The notes under the pieces are model-generated. The model saw nothing but the letters and a program-made list of their open reading frames with translations. It did no database searches and was not told where the DNA came from. Positions 16,311 through 25,384 of a DNA stretch of 39,926 nt are shown here, one piece after another. Made by a program: the position numbers and the translations under genes. Within the stretch, counting starts at the first letter, position 1; each line of letters begins with the position of its first letter. This DNA comes from CAWGCE01 sp964480915 (GTDB taxonomy: Bacteria > Planctomycetota > Planctomycetia > Pirellulales > Pirellulaceae), in assembly GCA_964480915.1 (NCBI GenBank), contig CAYZRS010000050.1, positions 1 through 39,926 of the forward strand. The letters run 5' to 3'.

Positions 16311-18956
16311 ATGTTGATGTCCAACGATCGAGATCCAGACTTGCCAAACGACATTCTCACGACCGATTTTCCCAGCCTCTTTGAAGCTCAAGTCGGAAAG
16401 AAACCTGATGCCGAAGCCGTCTGCTTCGAGCAGCAGTCGATCCGTTATGCGGATTTGAATCGGTGGGCAAATCAGATCGCCGACTATTTGGTGAAAGCGG
16501 GCGTCGAGCGCGAACAACGGGTCGGGATGTGTCTGGATCGATCGATAGAAGCGATTGCCACCATGCTGGGTGTCATGAAATCGGGTGCAGCATTCGTTCC
16601 GCTCGACCCGGAATTTCCCGTCGATCGGTTAGAGTTCATCGTCGCGGATGCCGGCATCGAGTTGATTCTATGCGACGAGAAATATGAACCGCTGTTCGCT
16701 GGTAAGGCGAAAATGCTTGAGCCCCAGGAGGCGCTCCGCGATGACAGTCTGTCGACCGAAAATCCCGGTACGGCGTTGGCCGGTGACCAACTTGCGTACA
16801 TCATGTATACCTCCGGTTCGACCGGAAAGCCGAAAGGTGTGCAGATCGAGCATCTCTCGCTCGTCGCCTACTGCGACGCTGACGTCGATGTTTACCAGTT
16901 GGTCGAATCCGATCGTACGTTGCAGTTTTCGACGCTGAACTTTGACATCGCTATCGAAGAAATTTTTCCTCCGCTGATGATGGGAAGTTGTGTCGTCGTG
17001 CGGCCCCGCGGTCGCTCGTCGGCAGCCAATGAACTCTCGTCAATTACCGAAGCTCACAACGTGACGGCCATTCACTTGGCAACCGCCTATTGGCATGAGT
17101 GGGTCGATTTGATGGTGGCGACCGGGGCTCGCGTGCCGGCCAGTATTCGATTGATGGTCGTGACGGGTGAGAAAGTATCGGCCGAGCATTATCGGCGCTG
17201 GCTGACACTGTGTGATCAAGAGGTGCTGTGGTGCAACGCTTACGGTCCGACCGAGGCGACGGTGACTTCGACGGTTTTTATTCCGCCCGTCGGTTGGAAA
17301 GGGGATAACCTGCCGATCGGCAAACCGTTGAAACGATACGACGCCTTCATTCTTGACGGGGAACTCAACCCGGTAGCAACGGGCGAGACGGGCGAGCTGT
17401 ACATTGGCGGACCGGCGCTGGCCCGAGGCTATTTGAATCGACCTGACTTGACTGAGAAAGCTTTTGTCTCGCTGCCGATTCAGGGCGAGATCACTCGACT
17501 GTACAAATCGGGCGACATTGCCCGCTGGCTGCCCACCGGCGACATCGAATTTGGCGGACGCGTGGACCATCAGATTAAGTTGGGGTCGTACCGTATCGAA
17601 CCGGGCGAAATCGAAGCGGCCATTCATAAGCACGCTGCGGTTCTCGAATCGTTGGTAAGCTATGACGAGATTAAAGGAAAGAAATACCTGATCGCTTATG
17701 TTGCGATAGGCGCGAATGATCTTACCGCTGCCGATCTGGCGGCTCACCTGCGGGATCAATTGCCTCCCTACATGGTTCCCAGCCGCTACGTCTTCTTGGC
17801 CAATTTCCCCAAAACGATCAACGGCAAGATTGATCGCCAAACGCTTCCGCCAGCCGCTTCGAGCGAAGTACCTCGGGCACGCGATTTGCGAGTTGCGACG
17901 ACCGAACTTGAAAAGCAGTTGGTGTCGATCTGGTCGCAAGTGCTCAACGTTCCCGAGCTGGGAATCGACGATGATTTCTTCGCTTTGGGAGGTAGTTCGC
18001 TGCTCGTGACGCGCGTGATCGCTCAGGTGAGTCAGTCGCTCGACGTCGAGTTGCCGGTTCGTGATTTCTTTGCGAACCCGACGATCGCTTTGATTGCGGC
18101 TCATATCGAATCCTTGATGGCCGGCGCTGCGGTTCCCCAGCCTTCCTCGAACGCCGCGAGTCGTGCTTTGCGTGCCACGTTGCCGACGATTGCTCCTTGC
18201 TTCTTTGAGAGTGGCAAGCAGTCGCTGTTCGGCGTCCATTACGCTCCGGTGGCCAGCAAGAAGCGGAATCACGCCGTTTTGATTTGCCAAAGCTACGGAC
18301 ACGAGTATGCTCGCGCCTATCGCAACCTGCAGCAGCTGGCCGTCTTTCTTGCGAAACAAGGGTTCGACGTCTTCCGATTCGACTATTCGGGCACCGGCAA
18401 CTCGGGCGGTGATTGTGACACTGCCGATCCCCGTCGTTGGAAGAACGACACGACTGCCGCTGCAGCGCACATTCGGTCTCTGGCCGGTGTAGAAAAACTA
18501 TCGGTTGTTGGCTTGCGACTGGGAGCCACTTTGGCTTCGGTGGCTCAGCTCATCGATCTCGAGTCGTTGTTATTGTGGGACCCTGTCTGTGACGGGAATG
18601 GATTTCTAGCGATGTTGGGCGGTCTGCACGAATCGTTGCTCGCCGAGCTAAACGTCACGGGAAACTCGGGTCATGAGACGGCTCAGGCCTACGGTTACGC
18701 GATGACAGCCACGAAACGTCACCGTTTGGCCGAATTAGAATTTGGCCAAGAAAGCCGTCTTCCATGCCCGACGACGGTCATTACGAGCCGAGGCTATACG
18801 GACGTCGAACCCAACTTTTCGTTGCCGCCCGATTGCGAAGTCAAGACGACCAGTGATGAAATCTACTGGCATGCTCACGAGTTCACCAATCGAGCGTTCT
18901 CTTCGCCTCAAGCATTTGAATCTATCAGCCAATCTTTGTCGGGAGCGACACGATGA
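16311..18956 (+). CDS. NRPS-like fusion: adenylation domain, carrier domain, alpha/beta-hydrolase-like domain
   Basis: An 881-residue protein. The adenylation domain (about 20-530) has the core motifs YTSGSTGKPKG, NAYGPTEATV, GELYIGGPALARGYLNRPDLT, YKSGDIARW and NGKIDRQTLP with the catalytic lysine. By eye the substrate-contact residues read roughly D, I, E, H, V, T, A, V, T, K; the first Asp fits an amino acid and the Glu may suit a basic side chain (tentative). A carrier domain follows with DDFFALGGSSL, phosphopantetheine serine about 563. Residues 615-881 are an alpha/beta-hydrolase fold, but the nucleophile elbow reads GLRLGA (about 734) instead of GxSxG. This resembles the exosortase-A-associated hydrolase 2 family and may be non-hydrolytic. 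It overlaps the next gene by ATGA. There is no condensation domain. Confidence 0.9.
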   Translation: MLMSNDRDPDLPNDILTTDFPSLFEAQVGKKPDAEAVCFEQQSIRYADLNRWANQIADYLVKAGVEREQRVGMCLDRSIEAIATMLGVMKSGAAFVPLDPEFPVDRLEFIVADAGIELILCDEKYEPLFAGKAKMLEPQEALRDDSLSTENPGTALAGDQLAYIMYTSGSTGKPKGVQIEHLSLVAYCDADVDVYQLVESDRTLQFSTLNFDIAIEEIFPPLMMGSCVVVRPRGRSSAANELSSITEAHNVTAIHLATAYWHEWVDLMVATGARVPASIRLMVVTGEKVSAEHYRRWLTLCDQEVLWCNAYGPTEATVTSTVFIPPVGWKGDNLPIGKPLKRYDAFILDGELNPVATGETGELYIGGPALARGYLNRPDLTEKAFVSLPIQGEITRLYKSGDIARWLPTGDIEFGGRVDHQIKLGSYRIEPGEIEAAIHKHAAVLESLVSYDEIKGKKYLIAYVAIGANDLTAADLAAHLRDQLPPYMVPSRYVFLANFPKTINGKIDRQTLPPAASSEVPRARDLRVATTELEKQLVSIWSQVLNVPELGIDDDFFALGGSSLLVTRVIAQVSQSLDVELPVRDFFANPTIALIAAHIESLMAGAAVPQPSSNAASRALRATLPTIAPCFFESGKQSLFGVHYAPVASKKRNHAVLICQSYGHEYARAYRNLQQLAVFLAKQGFDVFRFDYSGTGNSGGDCDTADPRRWKNDTTAAAAHIRSLAGVEKLSVVGLRLGATLASVAQLIDLESLLLWDPVCDGNGFLAMLGGLHESLLAELNVTGNSGHETAQAYGYAMTATKRHRLAELEFGQESRLPCPTTVITSRGYTDVEPNFSLPPDCEVKTTSDEIYWHAHEFTNRAFSSPQAFESISQSLSGATR

Positions 18957-19849
18957 ACGAATCGCCACACGTTTTTGGAAGCTACGACAACTTAGTGGGC
19001 ATTGCGCATGAGCCCGTAGAGCCCTCACGCGACATCGCGGTGATCATGCTTACCGCCGGCATGCTACACCACGTTGGTCCCAATCGAATGTACGTTACCT
19101 TGGGCCGCGCTCTGGCTGAAGAAGGCGTTTTCTCGTTCCGGTTTGACTTGTCTGGAATCGGCGAGAGCCTGGCTGTTGGCTCGGCAGGCTCATCGCTCGA
19201 CCGCGCTGCGAACGAAATCGCAGCGGCGATGGACTACCTACAGGCCAACTTCGGGATCAAGAAATTCGTGCTGTTTGGCCTTTGCTCAGGCGCCGACGAT
19301 GCCTTTTACGCGGCTCAGCAAGACGACCGTATCGTCGGTGCTGTGTTGCTCGACGGCTGTGGCTATCGCACGATGGGCTATTACTGGCATCGACTGGTGT
19401 CGCACTACCTGCCTCGGGCTTTTACCTTTTCCAAGTGGGCAAACCTGTTGCAGCGGCTGTTGGGCAAGAAAGCGTCGGCCAGCACGCTCGCGTTGGGTGA
19501 GGATGTGCGAGAATTTCCCGACCGAGCAACAGCCGCGTCGCAGCTTCAATCCTTGATCGATCGCGACCTCAAATTGCGGTTCATTTACACAGGCGGAGTC
19601 GGCGAATACTTCAACCACTCGGCTCAGTTTCAAGCAATGTTTGCGGGCGTCGCTTGGAGCGATTCAGTCAGCAGCTCATTCCATCCTCAATTCGATCATG
19701 TCGCATCGCTATGCGAACATCGGGCAATGATGATCGAAGAGATCGTCTCTTGGGTCGTCGCGAGTTGGCCGCAGACGGCGAGCAAGCCGGCGCCGATCGT
19801 CACGACTCCGTTGCCTGCCACGGCGCTCGCCGCACCTTGCGTCTCCTGA
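18953..19849 (+). CDS. Alpha/beta hydrolase, exosortase-locus hydrolase-1-like
   Basis: A 298-residue cytosolic alpha/beta hydrolase. It has an oxyanion-type region near IMLTAGMLHHVGPNRMY, FRFDLSGIGES in the usual RFDxxGxGxS position, a nucleophile elbow FGLCSGADD (Ser112) and a late HPQFDHVASLCEH that could supply the catalytic His. Overall it resembles the hydrolase-1 proteins of exosortase-A polysaccharide loci. Translationally coupled (ATGA overlap) to the adenylation/carrier fusion, it could act as the thioesterase or acyltransferase that takes the aminoacyl group from the carrier (inference). Its stop is 12 bases from the convergent cdsA stop. Confidence 0.82.
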   Translation: MNESPHVFGSYDNLVGIAHEPVEPSRDIAVIMLTAGMLHHVGPNRMYVTLGRALAEEGVFSFRFDLSGIGESLAVGSAGSSLDRAANEIAAAMDYLQANFGIKKFVLFGLCSGADDAFYAAQQDDRIVGAVLLDGCGYRTMGYYWHRLVSHYLPRAFTFSKWANLLQRLLGKKASASTLALGEDVREFPDRATAASQLQSLIDRDLKLRFIYTGGVGEYFNHSAQFQAMFAGVAWSDSVSSSFHPQFDHVASLCEHRAMMIEEIVSWVVASWPQTASKPAPIVTTPLPATALAAPCVS

Positions 19850-19860
19850 TAGGGCGACTG

Positions 19861-20919
19861 CTAGGTAAAGAAGAAGCGCGCTAGGTGATAGAAGACTGGC
19901 GCGGCGAAACAGATCGAATCGAATCGATCGAGAACACCGACGTGTCCCGCGACCAGGGTGCCATAATCCTGAACGCCCCGATCTCGCTTGATCGCCGACA
20001 TGGTCAAGCTGCCAGCAAAACCCATCACAGCGACCACCATTGCCATGGTGGCGGCTTGAATCGGAGTAAACGGCGTCACGAACCAAATCGCCATGCCGAC
20101 AAGCATCGCGGTCAGGACGCCACCGATGTATCCTTCCCAGGTCTTCTTGGCACTGATCCCCGGTGCGATCACATGACGGCCCAACAGATGGCTCCACAGG
20201 TACTGAAACACGTCATTCATCTGCACGATGACGATCAGGAATACCATCATCCCGGCGCTGCCCCCGGTCCATGCCGACCCATCGTAGTGCTTGAATTTCA
20301 AATCGAGCAGGGCAGGGGCATGGCTGAGCGCATAGACGCAAAAGAATAGGCCGGCTTGGATCTTCGCGGTCCGTTCGAGGAACCGCTTGTGATCGCCCGC
20401 GAAGGCGATGCGAGCCGGTACGAAGAGGAATGCATAGACCGGGATCAAAATGGCGAACAATTGACCCGCGTCAAACGTGATCCCAAAAACTGTGTGGGAA
20501 CGATGCCCCAGCAAAACCAGCACGTACTGCAACGGAGCAAAGACAAAGAAGACCCAAAACAGCGCCCGGTGGTCGCCCAGCCTTGTCGGTGTCAACGTGA
20601 TAAATTCACGCAGTGCCCAAAACGAAATGAGAAAGAAAAACAGGACGGAGGGCCAGCGGTGGGAACCGAGCAGAAGTGACGCGCCCATGATGGCATACAT
20701 CATCCACCAGCCAGAAATGCGAATGTTGAACGACTGGACGACCGCCTTGTTCACGGTGCTTTCGGGCAGCCGTTGCAAATACTGGGCTGTCGCGTAGGCG
20801 ATTCCGAGCAGGACCAGGACCACGCCCAAGAGGATCATGGTCTTGAAATCGAGTAACGAACGTACCTGATTTACCTGAGCGGCGACGTCGCTGACGGATT
20901 GAGCAAAGAGTGAGAACAT
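19861..20919 (-). CDS. cdsA: Phosphatidate cytidylyltransferase (CDP-diglyceride synthase family)
   Basis: A 352-residue integral membrane protein with about eight or nine hydrophobic segments. The family signature near the C-terminus is clear: SAIKRDRGVQDYGTLVAGH followed by GVLDRFDS, with the Ser/Lys/Arg/Asp residues that bind CTP and metal. NDVFQYLWSHLLGRH and APGISAKKTWEGYIGG are further conserved CdsA blocks. It makes CDP-diacylglycerol for phospholipid synthesis. It is somewhat longer than E. coli CdsA because of the N-terminal membrane region. It follows plsC by 17 bases in one operon. Confidence 0.92.
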   Translation of the reverse strand: MFSLFAQSVSDVAAQVNQVRSLLDFKTMILLGVVLVLLGIAYATAQYLQRLPESTVNKAVVQSFNIRISGWWMMYAIMGASLLLGSHRWPSVLFFFLISFWALREFITLTPTRLGDHRALFWVFFVFAPLQYVLVLLGHRSHTVFGITFDAGQLFAILIPVYAFLFVPARIAFAGDHKRFLERTAKIQAGLFFCVYALSHAPALLDLKFKHYDGSAWTGGSAGMMVFLIVIVQMNDVFQYLWSHLLGRHVIAPGISAKKTWEGYIGGVLTAMLVGMAIWFVTPFTPIQAATMAMVVAVMGFAGSLTMSAIKRDRGVQDYGTLVAGHVGVLDRFDSICFAAPVFYHLARFFFT

Positions 20920-20936
20920 AAGACTCAGATGTGTTT

Positions 20937-21542
20937 CTATAAATCTTTCAGACGCCGAACCGCTTCGCGTGCTCGGGTGAGGAATTCGGTCTTGGGCTCT
21001 TTGTGCTCAAGCCAAATCGGCGGTCCGAATTTGATCGAGCTGAGAATGGGCACGGGTAAAACTTCGCCTCGCGGCAAGACCCGATTGAGGTTCTCGATGT
21101 AAACGGGAACCAGTTCGAGATCGGGTCGCTTCTTGTTGAGGTAGTATAAACCGCTCTTAAAGGTCTGCATCTCCTCGTGAGCGTTTCGGCTCCCTTCCGG
21201 GAAGACGATCAGCGAGTCGGTCTGTCCAATCTCACGAATCATCAGGTCGATCGGGCTCTGATGGACTTTGATCTCTTTGCGGTCGATCAGCAGCGCGTTG
21301 AATTGTTTGGCTAGGTAGCGGCGAGTGGGCCCCTTTGCCCAATAGTCTTTCGCTGCGACGGGACGGGTCAGTTCACGCACATGAGGCGGCAACGATGACC
21401 AGATGATCAGTGCGTCCAAATGGCTGGTATGGTTGGCAAAATAGACGCGTTGGCACGTTTCGGGTTGGCAATCGATCCAGCGCACGCTGGCACCGCTGAG
21501 TAATTTCGCGATCAGGACCAATACGCCGGTGGTGATTCGCAT
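20937..21542 (-). CDS. plsC: 1-acyl-sn-glycerol-3-phosphate acyltransferase (PlsC family)
   Basis: A 201-residue acyltransferase with the catalytic H-x4-D box NHTSHLD (about residue 37-43), and the glycerol-phosphate-binding FPEGSRN box (about 117). It acylates lysophosphatidate to phosphatidate at the inner membrane, directly upstream of cdsA which uses the product. The start at 21542 (MRITTGVLVLIAKLL, a membrane-associated helix) is preferred because the frame's 40 upstream residues are not family-like, though no ribosome site is obvious. It is separated from the glycosyltransferase gene upstream by 215 bases, in which I see nothing. Confidence 0.9.
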   Translation of the reverse strand: MRITTGVLVLIAKLLSGASVRWIDCQPETCQRVYFANHTSHLDALIIWSSLPPHVRELTRPVAAKDYWAKGPTRRYLAKQFNALLIDRKEIKVHQSPIDLMIREIGQTDSLIVFPEGSRNAHEEMQTFKSGLYYLNKKRPDLELVPVYIENLNRVLPRGEVLPVPILSSIKFGPPIWLEHKEPKTEFLTRAREAVRRLKDL

Positions 21543-21757
21543 GGAGGTAGCTCGCCGGGAGCACAGTCGTGGATGCGCAGAAGCGAGTTCGTCAGGACCG
21601 ATTAGCAAGTTGCCAGAACGGCGATTGTCGATTGGGAAAGGTCGGTCAGCGAGGCCGACCACAGGCTCTCATCGTAGCCTACGCGCAAGGCGGCAAACAG
21701 GCCATGGAAGCACCTGGCGACTTCACGGCAACATGTCGGCCAGGAGGCCGTTTTTCC

Positions 21758-22984
21758 CTAGATTGAGGTGGGAGCCGCCGATGGCTCTGGGCGGCTGGTG
21801 GGTGCCTGGTCTTCGCTTTGCTGTTGGCCCAGTTTTCGGAAATACAGCATCGCCAGCAATTGTTCGTAGCCAGACACCATGACTTCCAGAGAGCCGTTTT
21901 CTTCAACGTGGATTCGTCCTGAGCGGGCCATGCGGCGTTGCGTTTTCTCGCATGCGAGGATGCTGCAGATGCGATCGGCGAATTGGCTCTCGTCCGTCTT
22001 GGGCACACAGTAGCCGGTCACGCTATCGATCACCATTTCGGGAATACTCCCGACGTCGCTCGCGACGACGGGAAGCCCACAGGCCATCGCTTCCATGATC
22101 GAAACGGGACTTGCCTCATTGTCGGAAGTCAACGCGAAGAGATCCGAGACCGCCAGTAACTCAGGAATATCGCTTCGCGAGCCCAAGAAGTGGACACAAT
22201 CTTCGATATCGAGTTCCCTGGCAAGCGTTTCCAGTTTCGGACGTTCAGGACCGTCGCCCACAATCAAAAATTCCGCATCTGAAACTCGTTTTCGAACTTC
22301 GCTGGCGATGCGCAAGAACCGTGAGTGGTTTTTCTCGGGCCGCAGAGCGGCGACGATCGTCATCAGTTTGGCGTTGGCCGGTAGGTCCAAAGCATCGCGT
22401 CCTGCTGCGCTGTTGCTGTGTGGTTGAAACCGATGTGTGTCGATGCCGTTGGGAATCACAAACACTTTCTGCTGAGGCAGCCTCTCTCGTCTGACCAGGT
22501 GCTTGCCATGGTTCCCTGCACAGGCGATGAACCCGTCAGTGATCGGTGTCAGACGGTGATTCAGCCAGCCGATGCCGTCCGGCCAACCGGTCGAATGCAA
22601 GGCGCTGGTAATGACGGGGACTCCTGCTCGCCAAGCCGCCAAGCGTCCCCAAAACATCTTGTCGCCCGCACCGACGGTCACGATGGCGTCAATTTGGCGT
22701 TCCTTCATCAGTTGGGACAATCGTCCGACAACTCGGAAGTCGGTCTTGCTGCGAATGAAATTGGCGTGGACAGGTACCTCAGCAGCCATCTCGTCACCCA
22801 GCGGGCCTGGTTCTTTCAGGCAACAGATTTCGGGTTCGATCAGATTCCGGTCCAGTCTGCGGATCAGATTGACGAGCAACGTTTCCGCTCCGCCGACCGG
22901 CATGCTGGTTAGCATGAAGAGCACCCGCAACGGCCCACGATGCGCAAGAGAGTCTTTCTGTTCGTCGAGATGCGTCATGTTCAA
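21758..22984 (-). CDS. Glycosyltransferase, GT4 family
   Basis: A 408-residue GT-B glycosyltransferase. The N-terminal domain shows the donor-side glycine-rich loop (TSMPVGGAETLLVNL); the C-terminal domain has VAALRPEKNHSRFL, IVGDGPERPKLE and the EX7E motif EASPVSIMEAMACGLPVVAS (about residue 293-301). The last 30 residues are polar and probably disordered. It transfers a sugar from a nucleotide or phospho donor during polysaccharide assembly on the cytoplasmic face. It is the third gene of the minus-strand exopolysaccharide arm, 4 bases after the flippase. Confidence 0.92.
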   Translation of the reverse strand: MNMTHLDEQKDSLAHRGPLRVLFMLTSMPVGGAETLLVNLIRRLDRNLIEPEICCLKEPGPLGDEMAAEVPVHANFIRSKTDFRVVGRLSQLMKERQIDAIVTVGAGDKMFWGRLAAWRAGVPVITSALHSTGWPDGIGWLNHRLTPITDGFIACAGNHGKHLVRRERLPQQKVFVIPNGIDTHRFQPHSNSAAGRDALDLPANAKLMTIVAALRPEKNHSRFLRIASEVRKRVSDAEFLIVGDGPERPKLETLARELDIEDCVHFLGSRSDIPELLAVSDLFALTSDNEASPVSIMEAMACGLPVVASDVGSIPEMVIDSVTGYCVPKTDESQFADRICSILACEKTQRRMARSGRIHVEENGSLEVMVSGYEQLLAMLYFRKLGQQQSEDQAPTSRPEPSAAPTSI

Positions 22985-22988
22985 GTTC

Positions 22989-24542
22989 TTATTGAGAAGT
23001 ATTCAGTGGATGGAACCACGTAAACGTGCGTCCCAAAAAACGTTGCGAGAATTTGTCGAATGTTGCCGACGCTATCGAGAGTTCCTCTTCGCTGAAGAGC
23101 AGCCGATGTTTGGTACCGAAGTAGATCGCGGCGATGGTCACGCAAAGCCCAGCGATCGGTGCGAGTAAGAAACAAAGCGGCAAAGCGGTCGCCAAGAACG
23201 AACCCGGCTGCCAGGACATGCCTTGTCGTTGATTGAGCCAGTAGACGACGACGAGAGAGATCGCATTGGCGATGACGGTGGCTAAGACGCCGCCACTGAG
23301 TCCCCATAATGGGACCATGGCGAAATTCAATAGGACGTTCAGCAGCAACCCGATGCCGAGCGCAATGCTGATTTGGCCACCTTTTTCACAACAGAGAAGG
23401 AAGTTCTGAGCAATGAAAAACAGACCGTAGAATGTGCAGTACAGCAACGTCATCGGGAGGACGGCGAGTCCCTCGGCATATTTGCCCCCCATCACCTGAC
23501 CAAACAACCAAGGCCCCATGAGCATCAGTAGAAGGCCGCCCAAGGTGGTCGCGATCGCAAAGCCTTTTAGCGCCGTTTGTAGCAAATTGGAAACACGATT
23601 CCGTGCTCCCGACTCCCAGTCATTACTCAAGTACGGCAAGATCGCAGTTGCCACCAAAGCTGCGACAGCAATGAACAGTTGAGGGACGATTCGGCTGCTG
23701 TGATACTGGCCGATCATCGCCGCCGCCTCGTTCGCGCCCGAGTGCGTGAGGTGAATCATCATGTACCGGTCGGCTGCTGCAAAAAGATTCGACAGCAGGT
23801 CGGAAAGCCAAATCCATCCGGCGAAAGGAAGTAATTTGGACCAGATTGGCATCGTGGGGGATGCGGCAGCATCGGACATCGCATGCCAGGCGCGATAAAT
23901 CGGTACGGCCGCGGCGAGGCACGTTAATATCGATGCGACGGCGTAGCTGGCGATCAGTGCTTTCGTCGATCCGCGGTAGGAAATGACCAGCGCCAACGCA
24001 CAAAGGGAAAACGTCAGCGCGTGGCCGAATCGCATGTAGGCGACCAGCTTCACCTGACGTAGTGACGACATCATCTCCGTTAACGTGTTGAACGCGATGA
24101 CGGCAATGATGGTGGGTACCAGCAACAGAATCAAAGGTGCTTGGCTTGCGTCGGAGTAAACTAACCATGCCGACGTGCTCGCAGTCACTGCTAATGTTGC
24201 GGCCCCGACCAAAGTCAAAAGCCCCGTGACGCACATCGTTTTGAAGAAGAAACTTCTGACTTGTCCACGATGTCGATAGTACTCAGCATAGCGTCCGAAA
24301 GTGCCCGGCAATCCGAGCACGATCAGCGGAGCCAGCAAAATGATCATGCTGAACGACAGATTCCATCGTCCCAGGTCTTCAGGTGCCAGATGACGGCACA
24401 CCAGGACTTGCCGCAACAGTCCGACCACTCGTTGTCCCACGGTGAGCAAGAGCATGATCGAAATGCCCGCGCCTAACGCGTCTGGACTGAGCCGGTTGTC
24501 CGTCTCTTGAGTTTCAATCTCGTTGGAGGAAGGAGCGCTCAT
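22989..24542 (-). CDS. Wzx-like polysaccharide flippase (MOP superfamily)
   Basis: A 517-residue membrane protein with about 12-14 hydrophobic segments, starting with a polar 25-residue tail and then ISIMLLLTVGQRVVGLLRQVLV. The pattern (RHLAPEDLGRWNLSFSMIILLAP early, then GGVLATVIANAISLVVVY late) is that of Wzx/RfbX-type lipid-linked oligosaccharide flippases. It would move undecaprenyl-linked repeat units across the inner membrane. It overlaps the deacetylase gene by 4 bases and precedes the GT4 gene by 4, so the three form one transcription unit. Confidence 0.88.
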   Translation of the reverse strand: MSAPSSNEIETQETDNRLSPDALGAGISIMLLLTVGQRVVGLLRQVLVCRHLAPEDLGRWNLSFSMIILLAPLIVLGLPGTFGRYAEYYRHRGQVRSFFFKTMCVTGLLTLVGAATLAVTASTSAWLVYSDASQAPLILLLVPTIIAVIAFNTLTEMMSSLRQVKLVAYMRFGHALTFSLCALALVISYRGSTKALIASYAVASILTCLAAAVPIYRAWHAMSDAAASPTMPIWSKLLPFAGWIWLSDLLSNLFAAADRYMMIHLTHSGANEAAAMIGQYHSSRIVPQLFIAVAALVATAILPYLSNDWESGARNRVSNLLQTALKGFAIATTLGGLLLMLMGPWLFGQVMGGKYAEGLAVLPMTLLYCTFYGLFFIAQNFLLCCEKGGQISIALGIGLLLNVLLNFAMVPLWGLSGGVLATVIANAISLVVVYWLNQRQGMSWQPGSFLATALPLCFLLAPIAGLCVTIAAIYFGTKHRLLFSEEELSIASATFDKFSQRFLGRTFTWFHPLNTSQ

Positions 24543-25384
24543 CGAAGATGCTCCCAGTCGACTTGGTACTCTTCGATTCGCCCCAGTTTTCTTGGGTCGA
24601 TCGTGAGCCAGTTCTTCAGCCGGACAAGTTCCGGGTCGCCGTGAATACGTTGAATGTGGAACGGGTCAGCGCCAGGTAGGTTGTAGTTTCCGTAGGCCGA
24701 GCAGACGCCTAAGAGGCCCGCCTCCTGCGCCATCTGGAAGGCGCGATCGGTCATGTTTTCATGTTTGCCGAACGGAAATGCAAAATAGTCCACGGGCGCG
24801 CCAATCGCATCGGACAAGTCGCTGCGCGAGCGGACGACTTCGTCGTAGAGTGTTTCCTCACTCGTGATGGCGCCGACATCAGGGTGCGTGCGAGTGTGAG
24901 CGCCGATGTCGACACCGGCTTGCGACATCTCTTGCAGCTGCTGGAGCGAATTGGGCGGCAACGGTTGGCCCGCCTTTTCATCATGTGGAAAAGGGCGTCC
25001 TGTTTTGGCAAAGTCGTAGGAGACGAAATAGGTAAACGGCACTTCTTCCGCCAATAAAAATGGAATGGCCCGTTCGCAGTTTTCTGCATAGCCGTCATCG
25101 AACGTGATGGTGACGGAAACGCGGTCGTTGTGGCCGCTGGCGATCCGCCGTTGGGCTTCTGCCAACGAGACGACGTCAAAGTTCTTTTTCAGCCAATGGA
25201 TTTGCTCTTCGAAACGCGCATTGGACATGGTCCAGCCGTTCGGAAACGTGTCGGCAATGCGATGGTAAAACAGTACGCAGACCGGCGCCGTGCCAGCAGC
25301 TTCCATCCGCTTGCGAAGGCTGACTCGCAAGGGGAGCGTGCCCCAGTAGTAGGACGTCATTGCAACTTCAGAAATCAAATTCAT
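24539..25384 (-). CDS. Polysaccharide deacetylase (NodB domain)
   Basis: A 281-residue carbohydrate esterase 4 type protein. The NodB core shows CVLFYHRIAD, then TFDDGYAENC with the catalytic/metal Asp pair (about residue 96), HTRTHPDVGAI with the metal-binding histidines, and FAFPFGKHEN. It removes acetyl groups from N-acetylated sugars in a polysaccharide. Related deacetylases accompany exosortase-linked EPS loci. There is no clear signal peptide. The start at 25384 is uncertain; the ATG at 25360 has a better purine run (GAAG) and would shorten it by 8 residues. It is first in the minus-strand arm. Confidence 0.9.
   Translation of the reverse strand: MNLISEVAMTSYYWGTLPLRVSLRKRMEAAGTAPVCVLFYHRIADTFPNGWTMSNARFEEQIHWLKKNFDVVSLAEAQRRIASGHNDRVSVTITFDDGYAENCERAIPFLLAEEVPFTYFVSYDFAKTGRPFPHDEKAGQPLPPNSLQQLQEMSQAGVDIGAHTRTHPDVGAITSEETLYDEVVRSRSDLSDAIGAPVDYFAFPFGKHENMTDRAFQMAQEAGLLGVCSAYGNYNLPGADPFHIQRIHGDPELVRLKNWLTIDPRKLGRIEEYQVDWEHLR

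Noticed and set aside
17040..18470. A 476-codon minus-strand open frame inside the NRPS-like gene
   Set aside because: It is antisense to recognisable adenylation and carrier motifs, with the Arg/Gln/His-rich composition of a shadow frame.
16311..18956. Classical nonribosomal peptide synthetase
   Set aside because: There is one adenylation and one carrier domain but no condensation domain, so chain elongation is not supported.
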